From NCBI GenBank assembly GCA_005882275.1, contig VBAK01000143.1, positions 1-40,084 of the forward strand: DNA of 40,084 nt. Reading direction: 5' to 3'. A program made the position numbers and the translations under genes. Positions within the stretch are counted from its first letter, which is position 1. Each line of letters opens with the position of its first letter. This document shows positions 24,804 through 32,890 of the stretch, piece after piece. Below the pieces are notes generated by a model, which ran no database searches, was not told the DNA's origin, and worked only from the letters and a program-made list of their open reading frames with translations. The DNA comes from Candidatus Segetimicrobium genomatis. GTDB taxonomy: Bacteria; Sysuimicrobiota; Sysuimicrobiia; Sysuimicrobiales; Segetimicrobiaceae.

Positions 24804-26204
24804 ATGGGGGATTTCCGGAACCGCGATAGAGCACCCGGCACACCGGCGGCGGACCGGCCGCGCCGTCTCACCCGCCGGGAGGTCCTGGCGGCCGGAGGGG
24901 CCGGGCTGGCGGGGGCGGCGCTCGGGGCCGCGGGGCTCGACCGCTCTGCCGGGCCGGCGGAGGGAGCGGCCTACGGGGTCCCCGGGATGTCCCTGGACCT
25001 CCCGATCGAGCGGGGCGCGTCGCTGCGCGTGTTGCGGTGGGGGCAGTTCGTGCCGGTGGACCAGCCCTTCTGGGACAAGATGACCCAGGCGTGGTCGCAG
25101 AAGACCGGGGTGAAGGTGACGATCGAGTATGTCAACTGGCCCGACATCCCGTCGAAGACGGCGGTCGCCGCCAACGTCGGCGCCGGTCCCGACATCGTCA
25201 CGAGCTTCTTCGACGACCCGCACCTCTACCCCGACAAGCTCGTGCCGCTCGACGATGTCGCGGACTACCTCGGGAAGAAGTACGGAGGGTGGTACGACCT
25301 CTGCCGGGCGTACGGATTCAACACGCCGGTGGGCCACTGGATCGCCCTGCCGATGGGCACGCCCGGCGCCACCGTCAACTACCGGGTCTCCTGGGTGCGC
25401 GAAGCCGGGTTCGACGCGTTCCCCAAGGACATCCCCAACTTCCTCAGGCTGGCCAAAGCGCTCCGGGCCAATGGGCATCCCACCGGATTCTCCCTGGGGC
25501 ACGCCGTGGGCGACGCGAACGCCTGGACGCACTGGTGGCTGTGGGCGCACGGCGGGAAGGTGTGGAACGCCGACGGCAGCGCGGGACTCCACAGCGACGG
25601 CACGATCCACGCCATCGAAAACTGCAAGGAGCTGTACTCGACGATGACCCAGGGCGTCGGCTCGTGGCTCGATCCCGACAACAACAAGGCCTTCCTCTCC
25701 GGAAACATCAGCATGACCAATAACGGGATCAGCATCTACTTCATCGCCAGGGCGCAGTTTCCCACCGTCGCCCTGGACATGGATCACGCCATCTTCCCGG
25801 TGGGGCCCGCCGGCCGGCCGGCGGAGCTCCAGTTGATGCCGATGGCCATGGTGTTCAAGTACTCGAAGTATCCCAACGCCGCGAAGGACTACCTCCGGTT
25901 CTGCATGGAGGAGGGGAACTACGACCAGTGGATCAACACGACGCTCGGATACTACGACGCCACGCTGCGCGCGTACGAGAACGTGCCGGTCTGGAACGGC
26001 GACCCCAAGGTCAAGCCCTTCCAGTACTGCCTGCGCCGGGGGCAGGTGCACAGCTACGCCACGGTCCCGGGGCCCCGGCCGGCCGCCGCGCACGCGGAGT
26101 ACGTCGTGGTGGACATGTTCGCCAACGCCACGGTCGGCGGGAAGAGCGCCCGGGACGCCCTGGCGAACGCCGAGCAGCGGCTCGCGCGCATCGCGCGCGG
26201 GTAA
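24804..26204 (+). CDS. Carbohydrate ABC transporter, Tat-exported substrate-binding protein
   Basis: Family 1 extracellular solute-binding protein, 466 residues. The N-terminus contains a twin-arginine signal, LTRREVLAAGGAGLAGAALGAAG, so the protein is exported folded by the Tat system. The mature part has LRVLRWGQFVPVDQPFWDKMTQAWSQKTGVKVTIEYV, GPDIVTSFFDDPHLYPDKLVPLDDV, and many aromatic residues (WTHWWLWAHGGKVW) suited to stacking on a sugar. ATG at 24804 has GGGAG just upstream. Two permease genes follow. The ligand cannot be read; the catabolic genes at 32891-40084 make a cyclitol or sugar acid precursor plausible. Confidence 0.9.
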   Translation: MGDFRNRDRAPGTPAADRPRRLTRREVLAAGGAGLAGAALGAAGLDRSAGPAEGAAYGVPGMSLDLPIERGASLRVLRWGQFVPVDQPFWDKMTQAWSQKTGVKVTIEYVNWPDIPSKTAVAANVGAGPDIVTSFFDDPHLYPDKLVPLDDVADYLGKKYGGWYDLCRAYGFNTPVGHWIALPMGTPGATVNYRVSWVREAGFDAFPKDIPNFLRLAKALRANGHPTGFSLGHAVGDANAWTHWWLWAHGGKVWNADGSAGLHSDGTIHAIENCKELYSTMTQGVGSWLDPDNNKAFLSGNISMTNNGISIYFIARAQFPTVALDMDHAIFPVGPAGRPAELQLMPMAMVFKYSKYPNAAKDYLRFCMEEGNYDQWINTTLGYYDATLRAYENVPVWNGDPKVKPFQYCLRRGQVHSYATVPGPRPAAAHAEYVVVDMFANATVGGKSARDALANAEQRLARIARG

Positions 26205-26279
26205 GGGATCCGGAGCCGGCGCCCCGCACCGCGCCGCGTGCACGCCGCCCGATCGCGCTGACCCGCTGACGATGCTCCG

Positions 26280-27209
26280 GTGAGCGCCGTCAAGGCCGAG
26301 GCCGCCGTGCCGCCCGCGCCGCGGGCGACCGCCCTCGGCCGGTTCTTCGACAACAAGAACGTCCTGGGCGTCGTCTTTGTGGCCCCGGCGGTGCTCATCC
26401 TCCTGGCCCTGCTGACCTACCCGTTCTTCCTCGGGATCTATCTCAGCCTCACCGACGCCATCATCGGCCGCGGCGGGCACTTCGTCGGCCTGGCGAACTA
26501 CACCGGGCTGCTCGGCGATCCGCTGTTCCGGCTGGTCACCTTCAACACCTTCCTCTACACGACCGTGGCCTGCACCTGCAAACTGATCCTGGGGCTCGCG
26601 CTCGCGATCGTGCTGAACCGGGAGTTCATGGGGAAGCGGTTCATCCGCGCGATCGTCCTCCTCCCGTACATCGTGCCCACCGTGCTCTCGGCGATCTCGT
26701 TCTGGTGGATCTACGATCCGACGTTCGGCATCATCAGCTACACGCTCCGCCACCTCGGCCTCATCGGCCACAACATCGACTTTCTCGGCGACCCCGGGCT
26801 GGCGCGGGGGGCGCTGATCGCGGCCAACGTCTGGCGGGGCGTGCCGTTCTACGCCATCGGCCTGCTGGCCGGACTGCAGACCGTGCCCGGATCGCTGTAC
26901 GAGGCCGCCGCGATCGACGGCGCCGGCGGCTGGAGCGTCTTCCGCCACATCACCATGCCGCTGCTCCGGCCCCTGACCGTCGTCATCACGATGTTCTCGG
27001 TCATCCAGACGTTCGCCGACTTCCAGCTGCCGTGGGTGATCACCCGCGGAGGCCCCAACAACGCCACCCACCTCTACGGGACCCTGGCGTTCCAGCGCGC
27101 GATCCAGGGCTCCCACCTGGGCGAGGGCGCGGCGGTGGCGATGGCGATCTTTCCGGTGCTGCTGCTGACCGTGATCGTCAGCTTCAAGAACCTGCGGCGG
27201 GAGGACTGA
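26280..27209 (+). CDS. Carbohydrate ABC transporter permease (MalF/UgpA type)
   Basis: First membrane subunit, 309 residues with six predicted segments starting VLGVVFVAPAVLILLALLTYPFFLGIYLSLTD. The cytoplasmic EAA loop reads YEAAAIDGAGGWSVFRHITMPLLRP and contacts the ATPase. The start is GTG at 26280, with little ribosome site; 75 bases separate it from the binding-protein gene. Length and order are typical of the CUT1 sugar importers. Confidence 0.92.
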   Translation: MSAVKAEAAVPPAPRATALGRFFDNKNVLGVVFVAPAVLILLALLTYPFFLGIYLSLTDAIIGRGGHFVGLANYTGLLGDPLFRLVTFNTFLYTTVACTCKLILGLALAIVLNREFMGKRFIRAIVLLPYIVPTVLSAISFWWIYDPTFGIISYTLRHLGLIGHNIDFLGDPGLARGALIAANVWRGVPFYAIGLLAGLQTVPGSLYEAAAIDGAGGWSVFRHITMPLLRPLTVVITMFSVIQTFADFQLPWVITRGGPNNATHLYGTLAFQRAIQGSHLGEGAAVAMAIFPVLLLTVIVSFKNLRRED

Positions 27210-27210
27210 G

Positions 27211-28056
27211 ATGCGCCGGTCGCCCGCCCGGCTCGCCGCGCGCACGGCCACGTTCTACCTGCCGCTGGGAGCCTTCCTGGTCTTTCTCCTGTTCCCGTTC
27301 TACTGGATGCTCGTCACGGCGTTCAAGCCCAACGCCGACCTCTACAACCCGCGCCTCAGCCCGTTCTGGACCTGGCACCCCACGCTCGACCACGTCCGGT
27401 TCCTGTTCACCCAGAGCCACTATCCGGCCTGGCTGTGGAACACGACCTGGGTGGCGGTGGCGTCGACGCTGATCTCCGTCACCGTCAGCCTGCTCGCCGC
27501 GTACGCCATCCAGCGGCTGCGGTTCCCCGGCTCCGGGGGCCTGGGGATCGCGATCTTCCTGACGTACCTGGTCCCGCCCATCATCCTGTTCATTCCGCTC
27601 GCGGACATCGTCTTCCACCTGAGGCTGTTCGACAGCCTGTGGGCGCTGACCATCACCTATCCGACCTTCCTGATCCCCTTCTGCACGTGGCTCCTGATGG
27701 GCTACTTCAAGTCCATCCCGCGCGAGATGGAGGAGAGCGCCCGGATCGACGGGGCCTCGTGGCTGGGGGTCGTGTGGCGGATCATCCTGCCGCTCTCGCT
27801 GCCGGGGATCTTCTCGTCGACGATCTTCGCGTTTACGCTCTCCTGGAACGAGTACCTGTACGCCCTCGTCTTCATCACGTCGCCGGAGCGGCTCACGGTG
27901 CCGGTGGGGTCGATCATCGAGCTGGTGACCGGCGACGTCTATCACTGGGGGCCGCTGATGGCGGCGGCCCTGGTCGGCTCGATTCCGGTCGCCCTCGTGT
28001 ACTCGTTCTTCGTCGAGCACTACGTCTCGGCGCTCTCAGGGGCGCTGAAGGACTGA
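27211..28056 (+). CDS. Carbohydrate ABC transporter permease (MalG/UgpE type)
   Basis: Second membrane subunit, 281 residues. It begins TFYLPLGAFLVFLLFPFYWMLVTAFKPNADL; the EAA loop is MEESARIDGASWLGVVWRIILPLSLPG and it ends in a membrane segment plus YVSALSGALKD, as in MalG. ATG at 27211 starts one base after the previous stop, with GGAGG six bases upstream. No ATPase gene follows, so a shared ATPase of the MsmX/MalK kind elsewhere in the genome probably energises the importer. Confidence 0.93.
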   Translation: MRRSPARLAARTATFYLPLGAFLVFLLFPFYWMLVTAFKPNADLYNPRLSPFWTWHPTLDHVRFLFTQSHYPAWLWNTTWVAVASTLISVTVSLLAAYAIQRLRFPGSGGLGIAIFLTYLVPPIILFIPLADIVFHLRLFDSLWALTITYPTFLIPFCTWLLMGYFKSIPREMEESARIDGASWLGVVWRIILPLSLPGIFSSTIFAFTLSWNEYLYALVFITSPERLTVPVGSIIELVTGDVYHWGPLMAAALVGSIPVALVYSFFVEHYVSALSGALKD

Positions 28057-28078
28057 CGCCGGCCGGAGCCGGGCCCGC

Positions 28079-29305
28079 TCAGACGTTGACGAGGACGTCC
28101 GCCAGGTGCTCGGAGATCCGCCGGAGCACCGCGGGGTTCGTCCAATACGTCGCGTGCGCCGACACGGGATCGCGTGCCGGGGCCCAGGTCTTCACGTCCT
28201 CGACAAACTTCAGCCTGCCGCCGGAGGGCGGGTATCCCTGGTCGAAGAGCGGCTCGAGGCGGTGGGCGACCAGGTCGCTGGGGTGCCAGAAGTTCTGCCA
28301 GCGCCATCGCAGTCTCCCCTGCAGTCCCGTCGCCTGAAACGGGGGCGGGCACGCGTCTTTCCAGAGATCTCTGCGGGCCAGGATCGACGGCTTGCGGAAC
28401 AGGAACAGGGCGATCGGAGACCCCAGCGTAATCATCCCGACGGGACAGACCGTGGTCTCGATGTCATCCGCCCGCTGCAGGAAGGCATGCCGCTCGTCCA
28501 GATGGGCGCGCGGATCGGCCTCCGGCTCCGCGCCTCCGACGGCCGCACGGCCGGCGGCGGACCCGCCCGTCGCGCCCCGCAGCTGCTGTGTGACGGCGGA
28601 CAGTTCGCGCTGGGCCGCGGTGACCTTCCGGGCGCCCATCCGGGCGCTGATGCCGAGGAGGAGATCGTACACCACGACGGAGCCCAGGCTGTGCCCGATC
28701 AGCACCACCGGCAGACACTCCCGCGCTCCCCCGGCCACGACGTACTTCCTGGAGAGATAGGGCTGGATCTTGGCCAGCACCACGTCCCGGATCTGCCTGC
28801 GGGGCTCATCGCTCCCGTAGAGGACCACGTCGCTCGCGGTATTGGCCTCAAACGACCGTCCGAACATCAAGAGGTGCCCCCAGGGGAAGAGGGGCATGAT
28901 CAGGCACCACGCCGCAAGGATGGCGACGGCGAGACCGGCCATGGTCCCGACCAGCCACCCCAGCGCACTCGGGTGCAGCAGGCGCATCCCCTCGGCGGTT
29001 CCCAGGGCGGTGATGGCGGGGATGAGCGCCAGCCACAGGATCATCACCAGTGTTCGCCTGGACCGGAACCGTAATCTCGCATAGCTCGGAAAGAGATGCG
29101 TCAACCAGTCGGCCCTCTCCGGAAACAGGTGGCTCCAATCGGCGCGCTCGAAGACCAGGCGGGAGGCCAGGCCGGCCTTGCCGATCTCTCCGAGCCGGCG
29201 CGCTGTCGCGTCCCGGAGGCGATCCAGGAATTCCGACTGCGCGGGGGCATTCTGCTGGCCGATCCCGTGGACGAGGATAACCAAGAGGGGGCGGGCGGCA
29301 TTCAC
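28079..29305 (-). CDS. Membrane-associated alpha/beta hydrolase (lipase/esterase-like)
   Basis: About 408 residues. The N-terminus LLVILVHGIGQQNAPA has the His-Gly oxyanion region of serine hydrolases. Two hydrophobic segments follow (LVMILWLALIPAITALG, ALGWLVGTMAGLAVAILAAWCLIMPL). The nucleophile elbow is VVLIGHSLGSVVVYDLL, and SAHATYW near the end supplies a candidate catalytic His. A low-complexity Ala/Gly/Glu stretch lies after the elbow. GTG at 29305 is nine bases after GGAGG; the GTG at 29311 is only three bases away from it. The gene faces the ABC permeases (convergent, 22 bases apart) and has no obvious functional partner. Substrate unknown. Confidence 0.75.
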   Translation of the reverse strand: MNAARPLLVILVHGIGQQNAPAQSEFLDRLRDATARRLGEIGKAGLASRLVFERADWSHLFPERADWLTHLFPSYARLRFRSRRTLVMILWLALIPAITALGTAEGMRLLHPSALGWLVGTMAGLAVAILAAWCLIMPLFPWGHLLMFGRSFEANTASDVVLYGSDEPRRQIRDVVLAKIQPYLSRKYVVAGGARECLPVVLIGHSLGSVVVYDLLLGISARMGARKVTAAQRELSAVTQQLRGATGGSAAGRAAVGGAEPEADPRAHLDERHAFLQRADDIETTVCPVGMITLGSPIALFLFRKPSILARRDLWKDACPPPFQATGLQGRLRWRWQNFWHPSDLVAHRLEPLFDQGYPPSGGRLKFVEDVKTWAPARDPVSAHATYWTNPAVLRRISEHLADVLVNV

Positions 29306-29519
29306 GACCACTCACCTCCTGAAAGGCGCATTTGCGGCTCCGGCACAAACCGTGCTTCTCGGACACCGGCCCGGTCCAGCCTGAGTTAGGGACGTGGAGA
29401 AAAATTCGAGGTGAAGTCCGTCTTCCTGCTCGGACAGCAGAAGATTATCGGGTGCGGTCGGTGGTGGTCTTGGGGATCAGAGGCGCGTTATGGTCTTCCG
29501 GCGCGATCTGGCCCGCCCC

Positions 29520-30368
29520 TCACGGGGACGCCGCCACGCACGCCTGCAGGGCTTTCACGAGCGGTTCGACGCCGCCTCGGCCTTTCAACACGACCAACGG
29601 CGCGGTTTCCGCGAGCCGGGACTGATCCTGCGACGTCAGATAGGACGTTCTCGTCCACACGATCACCGGGGTGGTGCCGCCGATGTCGGTGTGGCGGAAC
29701 CGGTTCAGAAACTCGAGGCCGCCCCTCCCCGGCATCCGGAGGTCCAGCACCACCGCCGCGGGACGCTCCTTGGTCGCCGCCCTGAGCCCGCTCTCGCCGT
29801 CCGGCATGCACACCGGCCGGTATCCCACCTCCGCGAGCGCCGTCTCCACGAGCTTCTGCGACTCGAGATCATCATCGACGACGAGCACGGCCGGAGTGTC
29901 GCTGCGGTCGCGAGACTGCCGGGCGAGCTGCGCCGCCGGCCGCTCCTGCTCGATGGTGTCGCGGGAGATCATCGTGAGGCCGATGGGGCGACCCCGCGGG
30001 TCCCGCCTGAGGGTCTTGGTGACGCGGGCGGTGAACGGCTCGCCGTTCTTCCGGACGCGCCTCAGCGTGCCTTCCCACTTCCCGGTCCGCACGACCTCGT
30101 CCAAGATGGCCTTGGCCTGTCCGGACCTGACATCATCGGGATGGTGCAGGAGCGCGATGGTCGCCTTGCCGACGACCTCCGCCGCTTCGTACCCGTAAAT
30201 CCGCCGCGCGCCTTCGTTCCACGCCAGGATCGTTCCGGCGAGGTCCGTCGCAACGATGGAGTACTCGGTGGAGGCCTCCAAGATGGAGCTGAGGAAGGCG
30301 ACCTGATCGCCTGTCCCCGACTCGTTCAAGAAACGGCCTCCGTTATTGCCGGGCCCATGCTTGCCCAT
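29520..30368 (-). CDS. PAS-receiver protein, internally deleted copy of the upstream sensor kinase
   Basis: 282 residues. Residues 1-157 (PAS domain with TEYSIVATDLAGTILAWNEGARRIYGYEAAEVVGK) align with residues 1-157 of the kinase encoded immediately upstream. Residues from about 159 (PAVLVVDDD) align with its receiver domain from about 579 to the end. The second PAS, HisKA and ATPase domains, about 420 residues, are missing. The receiver keeps the acidic pocket, phosphate-accepting Asp209 in VVLDLRMPG, and Lys262. It thus can receive phosphate but not make it, perhaps from its own paralogue. ATG at 30368 has AAGGTGA upstream and matches the paralogue's start. Confidence 0.85.
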   Translation of the reverse strand: MGKHGPGNNGGRFLNESGTGDQVAFLSSILEASTEYSIVATDLAGTILAWNEGARRIYGYEAAEVVGKATIALLHHPDDVRSGQAKAILDEVVRTGKWEGTLRRVRKNGEPFTARVTKTLRRDPRGRPIGLTMISRDTIEQERPAAQLARQSRDRSDTPAVLVVDDDLESQKLVETALAEVGYRPVCMPDGESGLRAATKERPAAVVLDLRMPGRGGLEFLNRFRHTDIGGTTPVIVWTRTSYLTSQDQSRLAETAPLVVLKGRGGVEPLVKALQACVAASP

Positions 30369-30520
30369 TGCGGTCACCTTCCACGCCATGCCCTGGTTTC
30401 GGGGGGGCGTCAAATCCACCATATCAATCGCCGGCGTCCTCGATACCAGGTAATGATCTGAGAGGCGTTTCCTCAAACCTCCGGGGTCGTCGGGAAATAC
30501 TGTCGGGGGTTTGCACGCCC
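30369..30520 (-). repeat. Duplicated leader region, copy A
   Basis: The region upstream of the PAS-receiver gene shares long stretches with that upstream of the full-length kinase, including the 20-base block ATACCAGGTAATGATCTGAG and CATGCCCTGGT. It ends directly against the 3' end of the kinase gene copy, as expected for a head-to-tail duplication. TACC-A-GGTA within the block is a small inverted repeat. Confidence 0.75.
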
Positions 30521-30530
30521 GGCCCGCCCC

Positions 30531-32630
30531 TCATGAGGCCGGCAGGCACGCCTGCAGGGCTTTCACGAGCGGTTCGACGCCGCCGCGGCCTTTCAGCACA
30601 ACCAACGGCGCCACGTCCTTCAGCCGGGACTGATCCTGAGTCGTCAGGTACGCTCTCGTCCACACGATCACCGGGGTGTTGCTGCCGTTATCGGTGTGGC
30701 GGAACCGGTCCAGAAACTCGAGGCCGCTCATCCCCGGCATCCGGAGGTCCAGCACCACTGCCGCTGGACGCTCCCTGGTCGCCGCCCTGAGACCGCTCTC
30801 GCCGTCCGGCATGACGACCGGCCGGTACCCCAACTCCATGAGAGCCGTCTCCACGAGTTTCTGCGACTCGGGATCGTCATCAACGACGAGGACGGCAGGC
30901 GCGCGCAACTTCGCCGGCGCCCTGGGCCGCCCGGCAGGGGTTCTGTCCGGTCGAACGCCCGCCACCGCGGGTGGCCGCGTCTCCGACCGGGCGTCGGGAT
31001 GAGCGCCCGCGGCCGCGGCGCTTTCCCGCCCCGCCCAGAACACCCGCGGCAGCACGGCGAAGAAGACGCTGCCGGCGCCCGGCGCGCTCCGCACGCCGAC
31101 CTGGCCGCCCTGGGCCTCCACGATCCGCTTGGTCAGCGCCAGACCCAGCCCCGTGCCCTTATGCTTCTTGGCCGCGCCGGCATCGAGCTGCTGGAACTCG
31201 ACGAAGAGCCGGCCCAGGTCCTCCGGCCGGATGCCGATGCCCGTGTCCTCGACCTCGATGCGATAGGTGTCGGCCGCCTCCGGGCGCGCCCGGAGCGTCA
31301 CCTGCCCCCCCTCCAGCGTGAACTTGAGCGCATTCGACAGGTAGTTGTACAGCAGCTGCTTGAGCTTCGCCGGGTCCGCCGTCACCCCGGTCAGCCCCGG
31401 ATCGATCTGCGTCTTGACTTGGATCCGCTTGGCCGCCGCGAGCGTGCGCAGACCGTCCCGCACCTCGCCGACGAGCTTCGCCAGATCCACCGGCTCCGGG
31501 TGGAACTCCATCCGGCCCGCCTCCACCCGCGCCAGATCCAGCACGTCGTTGATGAGCTGCAGCAGGTGCCGCGAACTCGTCAGGATGTCCCCGAGGTACT
31601 CCTTGTGCGGGTCGGACATCGGCCCCACCTTGCCGCCGTGCATCAGCTCGGCGAAGCCGATGATCCCGTTGAGCGGCGACCGGAGTTCGTGGGACATGTT
31701 TGCCACGAACTCGCTCTTCAGCCGGTTGGCCTCCTGAACGCGGCGGTACTGCTCCGCGAGCTCTTCGTTCTTCCGGCGCAGCTCCTCCTCCAGGGCCTTC
31801 TCCGCCGTGATGTCCTTGGAGACCAGGAGGTAGCCGATCGGATCGCCGGAGGCGCCCCGGCGCAGCGTGATCACCACCCGCGCCGTGAACTGCTCGCCGC
31901 TCTTGCGCACCCGCTGGAACTCGCCCTCGAACGACCCCGCCTGCCGCGCGGCGGCCAGCGCCGCCTCGACCTTGCCGCCCTCGACGTCTTCCCCGGTGTG
32001 GAGGAGGCGGACGTTCTGCTTCCCGACCATCTCCTCGGCGGCGTAGCCGTAGTTCCGCCGCGCGCCTTCGTTCCAGGCCAGGATGTTGCCCTCGAGGTCC
32101 ATGGCGATGATCGAGTACTCGGTGGAGCTTTCCAAGATATTGTTCAGGAACGCCGCCGTCTCGCTGCGCTCCCGAGACTGCTGGGCGAGTTGCGCCGCCA
32201 GCCGCTCCTCCTCGGTGATGTCGCGGGAGATCAGTGTGAAGCCGATGGGGTGACCCTGCGGGTCCCGCCTGAGGGTCTTGGTGACGCGGGCGGTGAACTC
32301 CTCGCCGTTCTTCCGAACGCGCCTCAGCTTGCCCTCCCACGTCCCGGTGAGCAGGGCCTCGTCCAAGACCGCCTTGGCCTGTCCGGACCTGACATCATCG
32401 GGATGGTGCAGGAGCGCGAGGGTGGCCTTGCCGACGACCTCCGCCGCTTCGTACCCGTAAATGCGCCGGGCGCCTTCGTTCCATGCCAGGATCGTTCCCG
32501 CGAGGTCCGTCACGATGATGGAGTACTCGGTGGAGGATTCCAAGATAGAGTTGAGGAACGCGACCTGCTCGTCGGTCCCCGACTCCTTCAAGAAACGGTG
32601 TCCGTTACCGCCGCGCGCATGCCCACCCAT
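30531..32630 (-). CDS. Hybrid sensor histidine kinase (PAS-PAS-HisKA-HATPase-REC)
   Basis: 699 residues, cytoplasmic, with no membrane segment. PAS1 (about 20-145) and PAS2 (about 155-275) are near-identical in their first half and likely arose by duplication. A short coiled linker leads to HisKA with His314 in FVANMSHELRSPLNGIIGF. The ATPase has N-box NYLSNALKF, G1 DTGIGI (462-467) and G2 GTGLGLAL (492-499). A Pro/Ala/Arg linker then precedes the receiver (about 578-699) with Asp628 and Lys680. All catalytic residues are present. ATG at 32630 follows a leader duplicated upstream of the next gene. The signal is unknown; the downstream PAS-receiver paralogue is a candidate partner. Confidence 0.93.
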   Translation of the reverse strand: MGGHARGGNGHRFLKESGTDEQVAFLNSILESSTEYSIIVTDLAGTILAWNEGARRIYGYEAAEVVGKATLALLHHPDDVRSGQAKAVLDEALLTGTWEGKLRRVRKNGEEFTARVTKTLRRDPQGHPIGFTLISRDITEEERLAAQLAQQSRERSETAAFLNNILESSTEYSIIAMDLEGNILAWNEGARRNYGYAAEEMVGKQNVRLLHTGEDVEGGKVEAALAAARQAGSFEGEFQRVRKSGEQFTARVVITLRRGASGDPIGYLLVSKDITAEKALEEELRRKNEELAEQYRRVQEANRLKSEFVANMSHELRSPLNGIIGFAELMHGGKVGPMSDPHKEYLGDILTSSRHLLQLINDVLDLARVEAGRMEFHPEPVDLAKLVGEVRDGLRTLAAAKRIQVKTQIDPGLTGVTADPAKLKQLLYNYLSNALKFTLEGGQVTLRARPEAADTYRIEVEDTGIGIRPEDLGRLFVEFQQLDAGAAKKHKGTGLGLALTKRIVEAQGGQVGVRSAPGAGSVFFAVLPRVFWAGRESAAAAGAHPDARSETRPPAVAGVRPDRTPAGRPRAPAKLRAPAVLVVDDDPESQKLVETALMELGYRPVVMPDGESGLRAATRERPAAVVLDLRMPGMSGLEFLDRFRHTDNGSNTPVIVWTRAYLTTQDQSRLKDVAPLVVLKGRGGVEPLVKALQACLPAS

Positions 32631-32815
32631 CGCCGTTACCTCTCAGGTCATGCCCTGGTGTAGAGGGATCGCACCTGTGGGAGTTTTTGAGACGCGTTGA
32701 GGCGCATACATTCACCATACCAATCGGCGGCGTCCCCGATACCAGGTAATGATCTGAGAGACGATTCCGCGAACCTCAAATGTGGCCGGAAGGCTCTCTC
32801 GGGAGTTTGCATGCT
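32631..32815 (-). repeat. Duplicated leader region, copy B
   Basis: The upstream region of the hybrid kinase, homologous to 30369-30520. Shared blocks include CACCATA-CAATCG and the block at 32739-32760 (ATACCAGGTAATGATCTGAG). Copy B has an extra AT-richer stretch of roughly 50 bases nearer the gene (about 32655-32705) absent from copy A. The shared blocks probably carry the promoter; no confident -35/-10 pair was picked out. Confidence 0.75.
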
Positions 32816-32890
32816 GAGGGTTGCCCCGACTTCGCGGACAGTTTCCATGAGAGCGGCGGTCAAATTCCAAGAATCTTGCCGGGCGGGCGA

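Noticed and set aside
24396-27251. Upstream extension of the DUF5317-like frame to an 1158-codon ORF
   Set aside because: It runs antisense through the binding-protein and permease genes and over the zinc-ribbon gene; only the last 203 or so codons look like protein.
32648-32863. Small ORF of 71 codons upstream of the sensor kinase
   Set aside because: It overlaps the duplicated leader; the counterpart in the other leader copy has a stop, so similarity is at DNA level.
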